Part shown: positions 42,338-50,561 of the stretch, piece by piece | Layout of the letters: each line of letters opens with the position of its first letter | How positions within the stretch are numbered: position 1 is the first letter of the stretch | NCBI GenBank assembly: GCA_001897375.1 | Contig: MKSU01000009.1 | Coordinates: 1 to 64,000 of the forward strand | Direction of reading: 5' to 3' | Source of the DNA: Sphingomonas sp. 67-36 | Lineage (GTDB): Bacteria; Pseudomonadota; Alphaproteobacteria; Sphingomonadales; Sphingomonadaceae | DNA length: 64,000 bases | Notes under the pieces: model-generated | What the model was told of the DNA's origin: nothing | Databases searched by the model: none | Seen by the model: the letters and a program-made list of their open reading frames with translations, nothing else | Program-made: the position numbers and the translations under genes

Positions 42338-43701
42338 TGTCCGATCCCTTCCTTGATCCGCCGGGCCGGCTGGTAGCCGAGGCTGCTCCCGGCAGCAACG
42401 CGCCCGCGCTTTCCGTCGGCGAACTCTCCCAGCGGCTGAAGCGCGTGGTGGAGGGCGAGTTCGGCCATGTCCGCCTGCGCGGCGAGATTTCCGGCTACAA
42501 GCGCGTCGCCTCCGGCCATGCCTATCTCTGCCTCAAGGATGAGGTGGCGGTGATCGACGGCGTGATCTGGAAGGGGCAGGCGGCGGGCCTCGCCTTCCGC
42601 CCGGAGGACGGGATCGAGGTGATCGCCACCGGGCGGCTGACGACCTATCCCGGCCGCTCCAAATATCAGATCATCATCGAGCGGATGGAACTGGCCGGCG
42701 CTGGCGCGCTGATGGCGCTGCTGGAGAAGCGGCGCATGGCGCTGGCGGCGGAGGGATTGTTCGATCAGGAGCGCAAGCGCCGCCTGCCGTTCCTGCCGCG
42801 CCGGATCGGCGTCGTCACCTCGCCGACGGGCGCGGTGATCCGCGATATCCTGCACCGGCTGGAGGATCGCTGCCCCAGCCACGTCCTCGTCTGGCCGGTG
42901 AAGGTGCAGGGCGAGGGCGCGGCGAACGAGGTGGCGGCGGCGGTGCGCGGCTTCAATGCGCTGGCGGAGGAACTGCGGCCAGACCTCATCATCGTCGCGC
43001 GCGGCGGCGGCTCGATCGAGGATCTGTGGGCGTTCAACGAGGAAGCGGTGGTGCGCGCCGTCGCTGCCTCCGATATCCCGACGATCTCGGCGGTCGGCCA
43101 TGAGACCGACACGACGCTCTGCGACCATGCCGCCGACCTGCGCGCGCCGACCCCCACCGCGGCCGCCGAACTGGCGGTGCCGGTGCTCGCCGATATCCGG
43201 CTGACCGTCGCGGCGCACGCCCAGCGCGCCGAACGGTGCGCACGCCGCTATGTCGAGCGCGGGCGCGAGCGACTGGAGGCGCAGGCGCGGCTGCTGCCGA
43301 CGCGCGACCGGCTGCTCGGTCCGCAGCGCCAGCGGCTCGACGACGCCGGCCTGCGCGCCGACCGCGCGCTCGAGCGGCGCGTGGCGCAATCGCGCGGCCA
43401 GCTCGACCGCATCGCCGGCGCGCTGCGTCCCGCGACGCTCGACCGGCGGCTGGAAGCGGCGCGGCAGCGGCTCGCCGATTTCGGGCGGTTGCTTGCGGCG
43501 GTCGATCCCGACGCGCCGCTTCAGCGCGGCTATGCCCGCGTCACCGCGCGCGGCGGCGCGACGCTGACGACGGCGGCGGCGGCGCGCGGCGTGGGGGCGG
43601 TGACGCTCCATTTCCGCGACGGCAATGTCGACGCGAAGGTTGAGGGCGCGAAGCCCCGCGCTTATGCTCCCGCCACACCCGAACAGCCTTCCCTGCTATG
43701 A
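42337..43701 (+). CDS. xseA: Exodeoxyribonuclease VII large subunit
   Basis: A 454-residue nuclease subunit. An N-terminal OB fold ([28 protein letters not shown]) precedes the catalytic region with [32 protein letters not shown] and [30 protein letters not shown]. The long helical C-terminus binds XseB. No Shine-Dalgarno precedes ATG 42337, so the mRNA may be leaderless or the true start may be downstream. It leads xseA-DUF2093-M23. Confidence 0.94.
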   Translation: MSDPFLDPPGRLVAEAAPGSNAPALSVGELSQRLKRVVEGEFGHVRLRGEISGYKRVASGHAYLCLKDEVAVIDGVIWKGQAAGLAFRPEDGIEVIATGRLTTYPGRSKYQIIIERMELAGAGALMALLEKRRMALAAEGLFDQERKRRLPFLPRRIGVVTSPTGAVIRDILHRLEDRCPSHVLVWPVKVQGEGAANEVAAAVRGFNALAEELRPDLIIVARGGGSIEDLWAFNEEAVVRAVAASDIPTISAVGHETDTTLCDHAADLRAPTPTAAAELAVPVLADIRLTVAAHAQRAERCARRYVERGRERLEAQARLLPTRDRLLGPQRQRLDDAGLRADRALERRVAQSRGQLDRIAGALRPATLDRRLEAARQRLADFGRLLAAVDPDAPLQRGYARVTARGGATLTTAAAARGVGAVTLHFRDGNVDAKVEGAKPRAYAPATPEQPSLL

Positions 43702-43713
43702 GTTTGTGATACG

Positions 43714-43914
43714 ATGCTGATGTCCAATACCGACCGGCCCGCGCGGCTGCATTATCTCGCCAACGGCTTCCGCGTGCTGACGCCGGGCGATCATGTCGTC
43801 TGCGCGGTGTCCGGCGCGCGCATCCCGCTGGAGGACCTGCGCTATTGGGACGTGATGGGGCAGCGCGCCTTCGCCTCCGCGACGCTGGCGACCGAGGCGC
43901 TCTCGCCGCAATGA
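43714..43914 (+). CDS. DUF2093 small protein
   Basis: A 66-residue protein with RLHYLANGFRVLTPGDHVVCAVSGARIPLEDLRYWDV, the DUF2093 pattern common in alphaproteobacteria, usually downstream of xseA. A second ATG at 43720 is possible. Its stop overlaps the next start as ATGA. Function unknown. Confidence 0.85.
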   Translation: MLMSNTDRPARLHYLANGFRVLTPGDHVVCAVSGARIPLEDLRYWDVMGQRAFASATLATEALSPQ

Positions 43915-44819
43915 GCCGCGCGGGGCGGTGGGCCGGGATCGCGCTGCTCGCGACGCTGGCGGCCGGCTGCGTGCCGCCCGCGATTGAGGCACCGCCGTCA
44001 GCGCCTGCGTCCGCCGCTCGTCCCGCGCCAATGCCCGCGCCGCGCCCCTTGCCGCCGGCGACGTTCGGTGTTTTCTCCGGCACGCCGCAGCAGGGCAATC
44101 TCATGCTCGGCACCGCGCCGCCGGGCACGACCACGCTGACGCTGGACGGGATGCCGGTCGAGGTGGCGGGTGACGGTCGCTTCCTGATCGCCTTCGACCG
44201 CGACGCCGCTCCGCGCGCGACCCTGCTGGCCACACTCGCCGACGGACGTCAGGCGATGAAAGTGTTCGACGTTGCGCCCGGCGACTGGCGGCTCGAACGG
44301 CTCGACACCGTCGCCAAGACCCCGGTGCCGAGCGCCGAATTCGCCCGCCGCCGCCCGGCCGAACTGGAGCAGATCAAGGCCGCGCGCGAGATGCGCACCG
44401 ACGCCGACGGCTGGCGTCAGCGCTTCATCTGGCCGGCGGCCGGCCGCATCTCCGGCCTGTTCGGCGCGCAACGCATCTATCGCGGCGAGCCGGGGGCCTA
44501 TCACGGCGGCGTCGACGTGGCGAAGCCGGCCGGCGCGCCGGTGATCGCCCCGGCGGACGGCGTGGTGATCCTCGCCGCATCATTGCCCTTCACGCTGGAG
44601 GGCAATCTGCTCATGCTCGATCACGGCATGGGTCTGAACAGCGCCTTCCTGCACCTATCGCGGATCGACGTGAAGGTCGGCGATCATGTCCGCCAGGGCC
44701 AGGAGATCGGCCGCGTCGGCGCGACCGGGCGCGCGTCGGGGCCGCATCTCCACTGGGCGATGATGTGGCGCGGGAAAAGGATCGACCCGATGCGGGTGGC
44801 GGGGGATATGGGGCGGTGA
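43911..44819 (+). CDS. M23-family metallopeptidase lipoprotein
   Basis: A 302-residue exported protein. The lipobox is LLATLAAGC. A Pro-rich spacer and an Ig-like part precede the M23 LytM domain: GAYHGGVDVAKPAGAPVIAPADG supplies the HxxxD zinc ligands and GPHLHW the HxH. Such enzymes cut peptidoglycan cross-bridges or regulate amidases. It begins inside the DUF2093 stop codon and ends the xseA operon. Confidence 0.9.
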   Translation: MSRAGRWAGIALLATLAAGCVPPAIEAPPSAPASAARPAPMPAPRPLPPATFGVFSGTPQQGNLMLGTAPPGTTTLTLDGMPVEVAGDGRFLIAFDRDAAPRATLLATLADGRQAMKVFDVAPGDWRLERLDTVAKTPVPSAEFARRRPAELEQIKAAREMRTDADGWRQRFIWPAAGRISGLFGAQRIYRGEPGAYHGGVDVAKPAGAPVIAPADGVVILAASLPFTLEGNLLMLDHGMGLNSAFLHLSRIDVKVGDHVRQGQEIGRVGATGRASGPHLHWAMMWRGKRIDPMRVAGDMGR

Positions 44820-45040
44820 CGCGCCCGTAGAAATGTAGATTCTGGCAGCAATGCTTAGTTACGTTCGTAATAGTGGGTGTTGCCGCCGCGACACAGCAAT
44901 CGAGAGAACGTAACTCCTGCGACGATGTGCCTTGGACATGGCATGGGTGCGCTGTAATCCTTCGGACAGTGTGGCATTTGCCACCGAATAGCATGGCCGT
45001 CCGGGGCTATTCCCGAGAACGGCATAAAGGGGATTTCGTA
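44820..45040 (+). promoter_or_regulatory. Leader region of the first TonB receptor with two inverted repeats
   Basis: No gene is seen in these 221 bases. GTTACGTTC (44858-44866) and GAACGTAAC (44906-44914) are a perfect inverted pair 39 bases apart. GTGGCATTTGCCAC (44971-44984) is a second palindrome, 57 bp before the receptor start. Either may be an operator. An AAAGGGGAT ribosome site precedes ATG 45041. Confidence 0.5.
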
Positions 45041-47974
45041 ATGCGAAACTTTAACGCTCGGCGTTTCCTCTGCACGACGACTATCATCGCGGGCTTTGCC
45101 GCGATGCCGGCGTTCGCGCAGACCGATACGCAGCCGGCTGCGTCGCAGGAAACTGCCGCTGACGCCACCAAGGACATCGTCGTCACCGGCACGCTGATCC
45201 GCAATCCGAACCTTACCGCGTCGATGCCGGTGAATGTGGTCAATGATGCGGAAATTCTGAAGCGCGCGCCGAGCACTGTCGAAGAACTCGTGCGCAGCCT
45301 GCCGGGTGTGTCGCCGAGCATCGGTTCGCAGGTCAATAATGGCGCGAATGGCGTCAACACGATCGACCTCCGGGGCTTGGGTTCCCAACGCAATGTCGTG
45401 CTTCTCGACGGCAATCGGGTCGTGCCGACCCTCGCCAATGGCGCTACCGATCTCAACGTGATCCCGCTCGCTCTGGTGCAGCGCGTCGACGTGTTGACCG
45501 GTGGTGCTTCGACCACTTATGGTGCCGATGCGGTGTCGGGTGTGGTGAACTTCGTAACCCGCCAGGATTTCCAGGGTCTCGATCTTCGTAGCACTTACAA
45601 GATCTCCGAGCAGGGTGACGGCGCCGCTTTCCGCGCGGACATGACACTGGGTGCGAACTTCGCCGATGGCCGCGGTAATGCGGTGATCAGCTTCGGCTAC
45701 AGTGATATCAAGCCGGTCTATCAGAATCGCCCGTTCGCGCTCTTCACGGTGGACAGCAAGTCCGGTCGCGCATCTGGTTCGTCGGGCACTACCGTGCCGA
45801 CGCGGATCGACGTTGGCGGCACCTCGTATCAAATCAATCCGACTGGAACGAGCCTTGTTCCCTATTATCAGGGATACAACTTCAACCCCTATAACATCTT
45901 CCAGACTCCACTGACGCGTAAGAGCGTCTATGCTGCAACTCATTATGAAGTTGCGGATGGCGTCGAGGTCTATGCTCGCGGCATGTTCTCGCAGACCGTC
46001 ATCCAGTCGATCATTGCGCCGTCGGGGATTTTCGGTGATCCGAAGACGATTCCGGGGAATAATCCGTACTTGAATTCGACGATTCGCGATCAGCTTTGTA
46101 CTGCGAACGGCATTGCACTCGGCGCTACCTGCGATAACAATCCAGCGATTCCGCTTCCCGCCGTCTATCGGCGTCTCGTTGAGCTTGGGCCGCGCGTCAG
46201 CACGTTCGAGAACAACGTATATGATTTCCGTGCGGGTGTTCGCTACGATGTCAGCAGCTCGACAAAACTGGATGTGGGTGCGGCCTATGGTCGTAGCGAG
46301 CAGACGCAGACTCAGTCTGGCTATGTGCTGAACTCGCGTGTTCAGCAGGCGTTGAACGCTACCAACACGACAAGTTGTACTGTCACGACGAACAACTGCG
46401 TCCCGCTCAATTTGTTTGGCCCGGCTGGCAGCATCACTCCGGCGCAGGTGGCCTTCATCCAGGGCCAGAGCACGATCCGAATTAACACCGAGCTGACCCA
46501 GCTTCATGCGCTTTATTCGGGTGATTTCGGTCTTACTTTGCCGGGGGCGAGCGAGCCGGTCAATTTCGCGCTTGGCGCAGAGTATCGTAAGTATACTTAC
46601 CAGCGTATTCCGGATGCTTTCGCACAAAGCCCGGGTGAGCTTGGCGGTGCGGGCGGAGCCATCCTGCCGTTCACGGGTGGATATGACGTCAAGGAAGTGT
46701 TCGGCGAACTGATCGCACCGCTTGTCAGCGACAAGCCGCTGTTCCATGAGTTGACGCTCGAAGCAGGTGCACGTTATTCGGCGTATAACATTCAGGCGCC
46801 GGGCAATCCGACGTTCAATACCTTCACCTATAAGGGCGGACTTACTTGGGCGCCGACTGACGACATTAGGTTCCGTGGCAATTATCAGCGGGCCGTTCGG
46901 GCGCCGAACATCAACGAGTTGTTTGCGCCGACTTCCACCAACCTGACGAACCTGACTACGGATCCGTGTCAGGGGACGGCGCCGCTTGGCAATCCCAATC
47001 TGACTGCGGTCTGCTTGGCACAGGGCGCGCCGGCGCCTTCGATCGGGGTGATTCCGCAGCCCAATTCCGGTCAGGTGAACGCGACGTTCGTCACTAGTAC
47101 GACGTTGAAGCCGGAGAAGGCGGACACGTTTACAGTTGGCGTTGTCCTCACTCCGAAGAGCGTGATTCCCAATTTCACGTTGTCGGTCGATTATTATAAC
47201 ATCATCATCAACAACGCGATCACGTTCGCGACGCCGGGTGACGCAATTGATGCGTGCTTCACGAACATCACCGCCGCGTCGGCGACCTCGCCGGCTTGCA
47301 CGGTCATTCGCCGCAATCCGGCGAACGGGGGTCTCAGCGGTTCCTCGGCCACGACGCCGGGCTTGCTGCTGCTTGAAACGAACCTCGGTCGTCTGGCGAC
47401 GGACGGCATCGATTTGACTGCCAATTATAATCGACAATTCGGCGATTTCGGGCTTGACCTGAATTTCGTCGGCAACTGGACGAACCATCTTCGCTTCCAG
47501 GCCGCGCCTTCGTCGGTCAATCGCGAATGCGTCGGCTATTACAGCGCTAACTGCGGTCCTGCGCTCGGTCAGATCCAGCCGAAGCTGTCCTGGCAGCAAC
47601 GGACTACGGTCTCGCTCGGCGAGGGCAGCCTCTCTTTGCTGTGGCGTCATATCGATCCGGTTCGTTATGAGCCGGGCCTGCCTCCGCTGTTCAACGGTGT
47701 CATTACCAACGCCTCGGGGATTAACTACGCGTTGGCTGGGCAGACGGTTAACTTTAACCGTATTCCGGCATATGATTACTTCGATCTGACCGCGCAGTTC
47801 GAGATTGAAAAGCGCTACCAGATCGTGATCGGTATCCAGAACTTGTTCAACCGACAGCCGCCGATCGTCGGTGGTCAGGCCGGTTCCACGACGGCCAACA
47901 GCGGGAACACCTTCCCGTCGACCTACGATCCGCTTGGCCGGAGCTTCTCGGTTTCGGCTCGCGTCAAGTTCTGA
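45041..47974 (+). CDS. TonB-dependent outer membrane receptor (island copy)
   Basis: A 977-residue outer membrane importer. The signal peptide ends near AMPAFA; a TonB-box-like KDIVVTGTLIRNPNL follows at about residue 44. The plug has STVEELVRSLPGVSP, IDLRGLGSQRNVVLLDGNRVVP and VDVLTGGASTTYGADAVSGVVNFVT; the barrel closes with FSVSARVKF. Several Cys pairs occur in extracellular-loop regions. Substrate is unknown. Codon use is less GC-rich at third positions than in neighbours or in the receptor at 56.8 kb. A sulfotransferase/hydroxylase gene set follows. Confidence 0.93.
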   Translation: MRNFNARRFLCTTTIIAGFAAMPAFAQTDTQPAASQETAADATKDIVVTGTLIRNPNLTASMPVNVVNDAEILKRAPSTVEELVRSLPGVSPSIGSQVNNGANGVNTIDLRGLGSQRNVVLLDGNRVVPTLANGATDLNVIPLALVQRVDVLTGGASTTYGADAVSGVVNFVTRQDFQGLDLRSTYKISEQGDGAAFRADMTLGANFADGRGNAVISFGYSDIKPVYQNRPFALFTVDSKSGRASGSSGTTVPTRIDVGGTSYQINPTGTSLVPYYQGYNFNPYNIFQTPLTRKSVYAATHYEVADGVEVYARGMFSQTVIQSIIAPSGIFGDPKTIPGNNPYLNSTIRDQLCTANGIALGATCDNNPAIPLPAVYRRLVELGPRVSTFENNVYDFRAGVRYDVSSSTKLDVGAAYGRSEQTQTQSGYVLNSRVQQALNATNTTSCTVTTNNCVPLNLFGPAGSITPAQVAFIQGQSTIRINTELTQLHALYSGDFGLTLPGASEPVNFALGAEYRKYTYQRIPDAFAQSPGELGGAGGAILPFTGGYDVKEVFGELIAPLVSDKPLFHELTLEAGARYSAYNIQAPGNPTFNTFTYKGGLTWAPTDDIRFRGNYQRAVRAPNINELFAPTSTNLTNLTTDPCQGTAPLGNPNLTAVCLAQGAPAPSIGVIPQPNSGQVNATFVTSTTLKPEKADTFTVGVVLTPKSVIPNFTLSVDYYNIIINNAITFATPGDAIDACFTNITAASATSPACTVIRRNPANGGLSGSSATTPGLLLLETNLGRLATDGIDLTANYNRQFGDFGLDLNFVGNWTNHLRFQAAPSSVNRECVGYYSANCGPALGQIQPKLSWQQRTTVSLGEGSLSLLWRHIDPVRYEPGLPPLFNGVITNASGINYALAGQTVNFNRIPAYDYFDLTAQFEIEKRYQIVIGIQNLFNRQPPIVGGQAGSTTANSGNTFPSTYDPLGRSFSVSARVKF

Positions 47975-47997
47975 GCAACAAAACCTGGATTAACTGG

Positions 47998-48028
47998 GAG
48001 GCGGCCGAATTCGGTCGCCTCTTTTTTT
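47998..48028 (+). terminator. Strong intrinsic terminator of the first TonB receptor
   Basis: GAGGCGGCCG (47998-48007) pairs with CGGTCGCCTC (48012-48021), one G-U pair, 4-nt loop, followed by seven T. It isolates the receptor transcript. Beyond it to 48161 I see no gene. Confidence 0.92.
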
Positions 48029-48161
48029 GGGTTGCGTCGTTATGACGCGGCTATATCGCCGGCATTCAGTTCGATAGTCGCCGCCGCAATTCCCGGTAAT
48101 GATGAACATCTACGAGAGTCACCATCAAGAACGATTTTCACCGAACATTTGTGCTCGGGGA

Positions 48162-49193
48162 TTAGCTGGCAATATTGGTTAGGAGAGGGTTGGGTAGGGT
48201 GAATTCCAAGCCGCTCTGCTCTGCGATCAGTTGGGCCCAGTCGTAGACCAGCGTTATCTCATCGCCATGCAGCTCGGTCGCTACCTTCTGTTCGGCAAGG
48301 CGGTTGTCCACGGTGAAGGATTCTCCCGACTTCGCGTGGCGGCGGAAGGTCGTGTTGACAATCACGCCGCGACTTTTCGCATCCGAGGTGATACCGAATA
48401 ATCCATCGAGCGCAGTCAGCGATTCCAGCGGTCGGGCAAGTAGCGTCTCACTGCTTGTCGAGCGTACGCGGTCGGGCCAGGCTTTCGCCATTCTGGTGAA
48501 CAGCCGCTGCTGCGCCAGCCATCCAAGCGCCGCGATCTGAAGGTCGGATTGCTTGAAGATATCGTCGCCGGTGAATCCGAAATCGACTAATCCTTCTTTC
48601 AACTGCTTGCTCAGCAGTTCACGGACCCAAAGGCGGCCACGCAGCCCTTTGTTGGCGATTGAGGCGAGATAAATCTCCAGCGGTGCATGAATAAGGAGGA
48701 CGCCCGCTTCCGGACGCGCCGCAACCATCGCCGGCGCCAAGCCGTTGACGACATTGGATGGTTTAATGATCGTCGTCTCACCCGGCTCGAAGGGGCGTGC
48801 CAATAAAGTAAGTGCGTCGCCCAATATCGCACCGATCCGATCCGGCGCGCCGCCGCGCAACCGCCATCCCGTCAGATCATTTAGGAGAACTGGTTCCTTC
48901 ACGCTCGTCGCTACTCCAGGCCGGTCATAGGCATTGGCGAGCAAGGTGGAGCAACAATAAGCCGAGTGGAAAATGAAGCCGATCCGTGTGCTATCAGCGT
49001 TAGTTGCCGTGAGCGCGTCCGTCCGACGAACGATGATCGGAGATCCGGCATCCGGCAGGAATTCGTCGATGAGGAACGGCGCTTCACGTCGCAACTCGCG
49101 GTCGGCGATCACAAAATGCACCGCGTCGTGATCGGGGTCATACCGGTGCGCAAGCCAATCTGGCCGGAGAACCGTTTGAGAGACATTTGTCAT
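48162..49193 (-). CDS. Sulfotransferase-like P-loop protein of unknown function
   Basis: A 343-residue soluble protein. FIFHSAYCCSTLLANAYD (from residue 73) resembles the PAPS-binding loop of sulfotransferases but with a double Cys where Arg-Ser-Gly usually sits. SVKEPVLLNDL, TTIIKPSNVVNGL and GVLLIHAPLEIYLASI follow as in sulfotransferase folds. I do not recognise a named family. I chose ATG 49193; no strong ribosome site is seen, and in-frame starts upstream to 49280 exist. It is divergent from the hydroxylase gene, with 74 bp between the starts. Confidence 0.7.
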   Translation of the reverse strand: MTNVSQTVLRPDWLAHRYDPDHDAVHFVIADRELRREAPFLIDEFLPDAGSPIIVRRTDALTATNADSTRIGFIFHSAYCCSTLLANAYDRPGVATSVKEPVLLNDLTGWRLRGGAPDRIGAILGDALTLLARPFEPGETTIIKPSNVVNGLAPAMVAARPEAGVLLIHAPLEIYLASIANKGLRGRLWVRELLSKQLKEGLVDFGFTGDDIFKQSDLQIAALGWLAQQRLFTRMAKAWPDRVRSTSSETLLARPLESLTALDGLFGITSDAKSRGVIVNTTFRRHAKSGESFTVDNRLAEQKVATELHGDEITLVYDWAQLIAEQSGLEFTLPNPLLTNIAS

Positions 49194-49267
49194 CGCGTGA
49201 TGAGTAGGTCTTTTTGTTGCGGGATCAAGCCGATTGCCGCTGGCGGTAGACCGCCTATATTCCCTCC

Positions 49268-50545
49268 ATGAGGCGGGCAAAAACAGAATTGGAATCGCTG
49301 CTACGTGCGGCTGCAGAGGCGCGGCAGGCGGGACGAATGGCGGAAGAGTTGGCGCATTTGGACGATGCTGTCGCGTATTATCCGGATGAGCCGCGCTCGC
49401 ATAATGCTCGCGCTATGCGAGCCATGGCCGACCGGGATTTTGATAGGGCAGTCAAAGGCTTCCAAGCTGCGGCAAACTTGGATCCGCGCGAGCCGGCACT
49501 GCGACTCAACCTCGCAACCGCTTATCGCGGCCAGGGAGACGATGAAGGCGAGCGGAGCAGCCTTCTGGCAGCGCTCGATATCGATCAGCGCTACTTCATG
49601 GCGCAACTTAGATTGGCTGAGTTACTCCAGCGACAAGGACGAATTTCCGAAGCTGCGCCACACTGGAGCGCGGTGGCGCAACTTGCCGGCGGCATGCAGG
49701 ATCCACCGCCCGCCATGGTCGAGATAAGGGCGCGCGCGGAGGGCCATCTGGTTGAACACAATCGCGCCCTTGCCGCTTTGCTTGATCAGAATATCGGAAT
49801 CGGGGAAGGAGGCAATCCGGCGGCGCACAGGTTTAGCGCGGCTGTTGATCATATTCTGGGCCGCCGCAAAATCTATCACAATGAATGTGCGGGCCTGCAT
49901 TATCCATTCTTGCCCGCCGATGAGTTCTTCGATCGCTCCTTCTTTCCATGGTTTGCCGAGCTTGAGGCCAAAACCGGCGCTATCCGTGCAGAAGCTCTTG
50001 CGATGCTCACCAATCGTAGTGAGGCGATAAGGCCATATGTCAGCCAACCCGCGGGCGCGCCGGAAAATAAATGGTCTCCGCTTGACAACAATCCTGACTG
50101 GTCCGCCTGCTTCCTGTGGGAATTTGGCCGGAAGAATGAGGCGGTTTGCGAGCTCTGTCCCGAAACGGCAGCAGCGCTGGCGGCAGTGCCGCAGAGCCAT
50201 GTTCCGGGTAAGGCGCCCAACGCTTTCTTCTCGATCCTGAGGCCAGGCGCTCATATCCCACCACATACCGGCGTCACCAATACGCGCGCGATCATTCATC
50301 TACCATTAGTCGTGCCGGACGGATGCACCTTCCGCGTTGGCGGAGAAACGCGACATTGGCGAGAAGGGGAAGCTTTCGCGTTCGACGATACGATCGAGCA
50401 CGAAGCGCGTAATGATAGCAATCAGCGCCGCGTTCTCCTAATCTTCGATGTCTGGAACCCTCATTTGACCGAAGCGGAACGGGCGAATCTTGAACGCTTG
50501 TTCGCGATCGTCGATCGTGGGATCGTGACAACCAGCGCCAGATAA
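49268..50545 (+). CDS. TPR protein with aspartyl/asparaginyl beta-hydroxylase domain
   Basis: A 425-residue protein. Residues 1-150 hold TPR-like helices (DFDRAVKGFQAAANLDPREPALRLNLATAY). The C-terminal part matches the AspH catalytic domain: HTGVTNTRAIIHLPLVVPDG, GEAFAFDDTIEHEARND and FDVWNP. Iron ligands correspond to His333 and His378, 45 residues apart (46 in animal AspH). This layout is known in AspH and in bacterial lipid A or peptide hydroxylases. No signal peptide is visible, so it acts in the cytoplasm. Confidence 0.88.
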   Translation: MRRAKTELESLLRAAAEARQAGRMAEELAHLDDAVAYYPDEPRSHNARAMRAMADRDFDRAVKGFQAAANLDPREPALRLNLATAYRGQGDDEGERSSLLAALDIDQRYFMAQLRLAELLQRQGRISEAAPHWSAVAQLAGGMQDPPPAMVEIRARAEGHLVEHNRALAALLDQNIGIGEGGNPAAHRFSAAVDHILGRRKIYHNECAGLHYPFLPADEFFDRSFFPWFAELEAKTGAIRAEALAMLTNRSEAIRPYVSQPAGAPENKWSPLDNNPDWSACFLWEFGRKNEAVCELCPETAAALAAVPQSHVPGKAPNAFFSILRPGAHIPPHTGVTNTRAIIHLPLVVPDGCTFRVGGETRHWREGEAFAFDDTIEHEARNDSNQRRVLLIFDVWNPHLTEAERANLERLFAIVDRGIVTTSAR

Positions 50546-50561
50546 TCGGTGTGATCGCCAT

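Noticed and set aside
44855-47650. A 931-codon open frame antisense to the first TonB receptor.
   Set aside because: No recognisable domain or export signal; the plus strand encodes a complete receptor with plug, barrel and terminal Phe.
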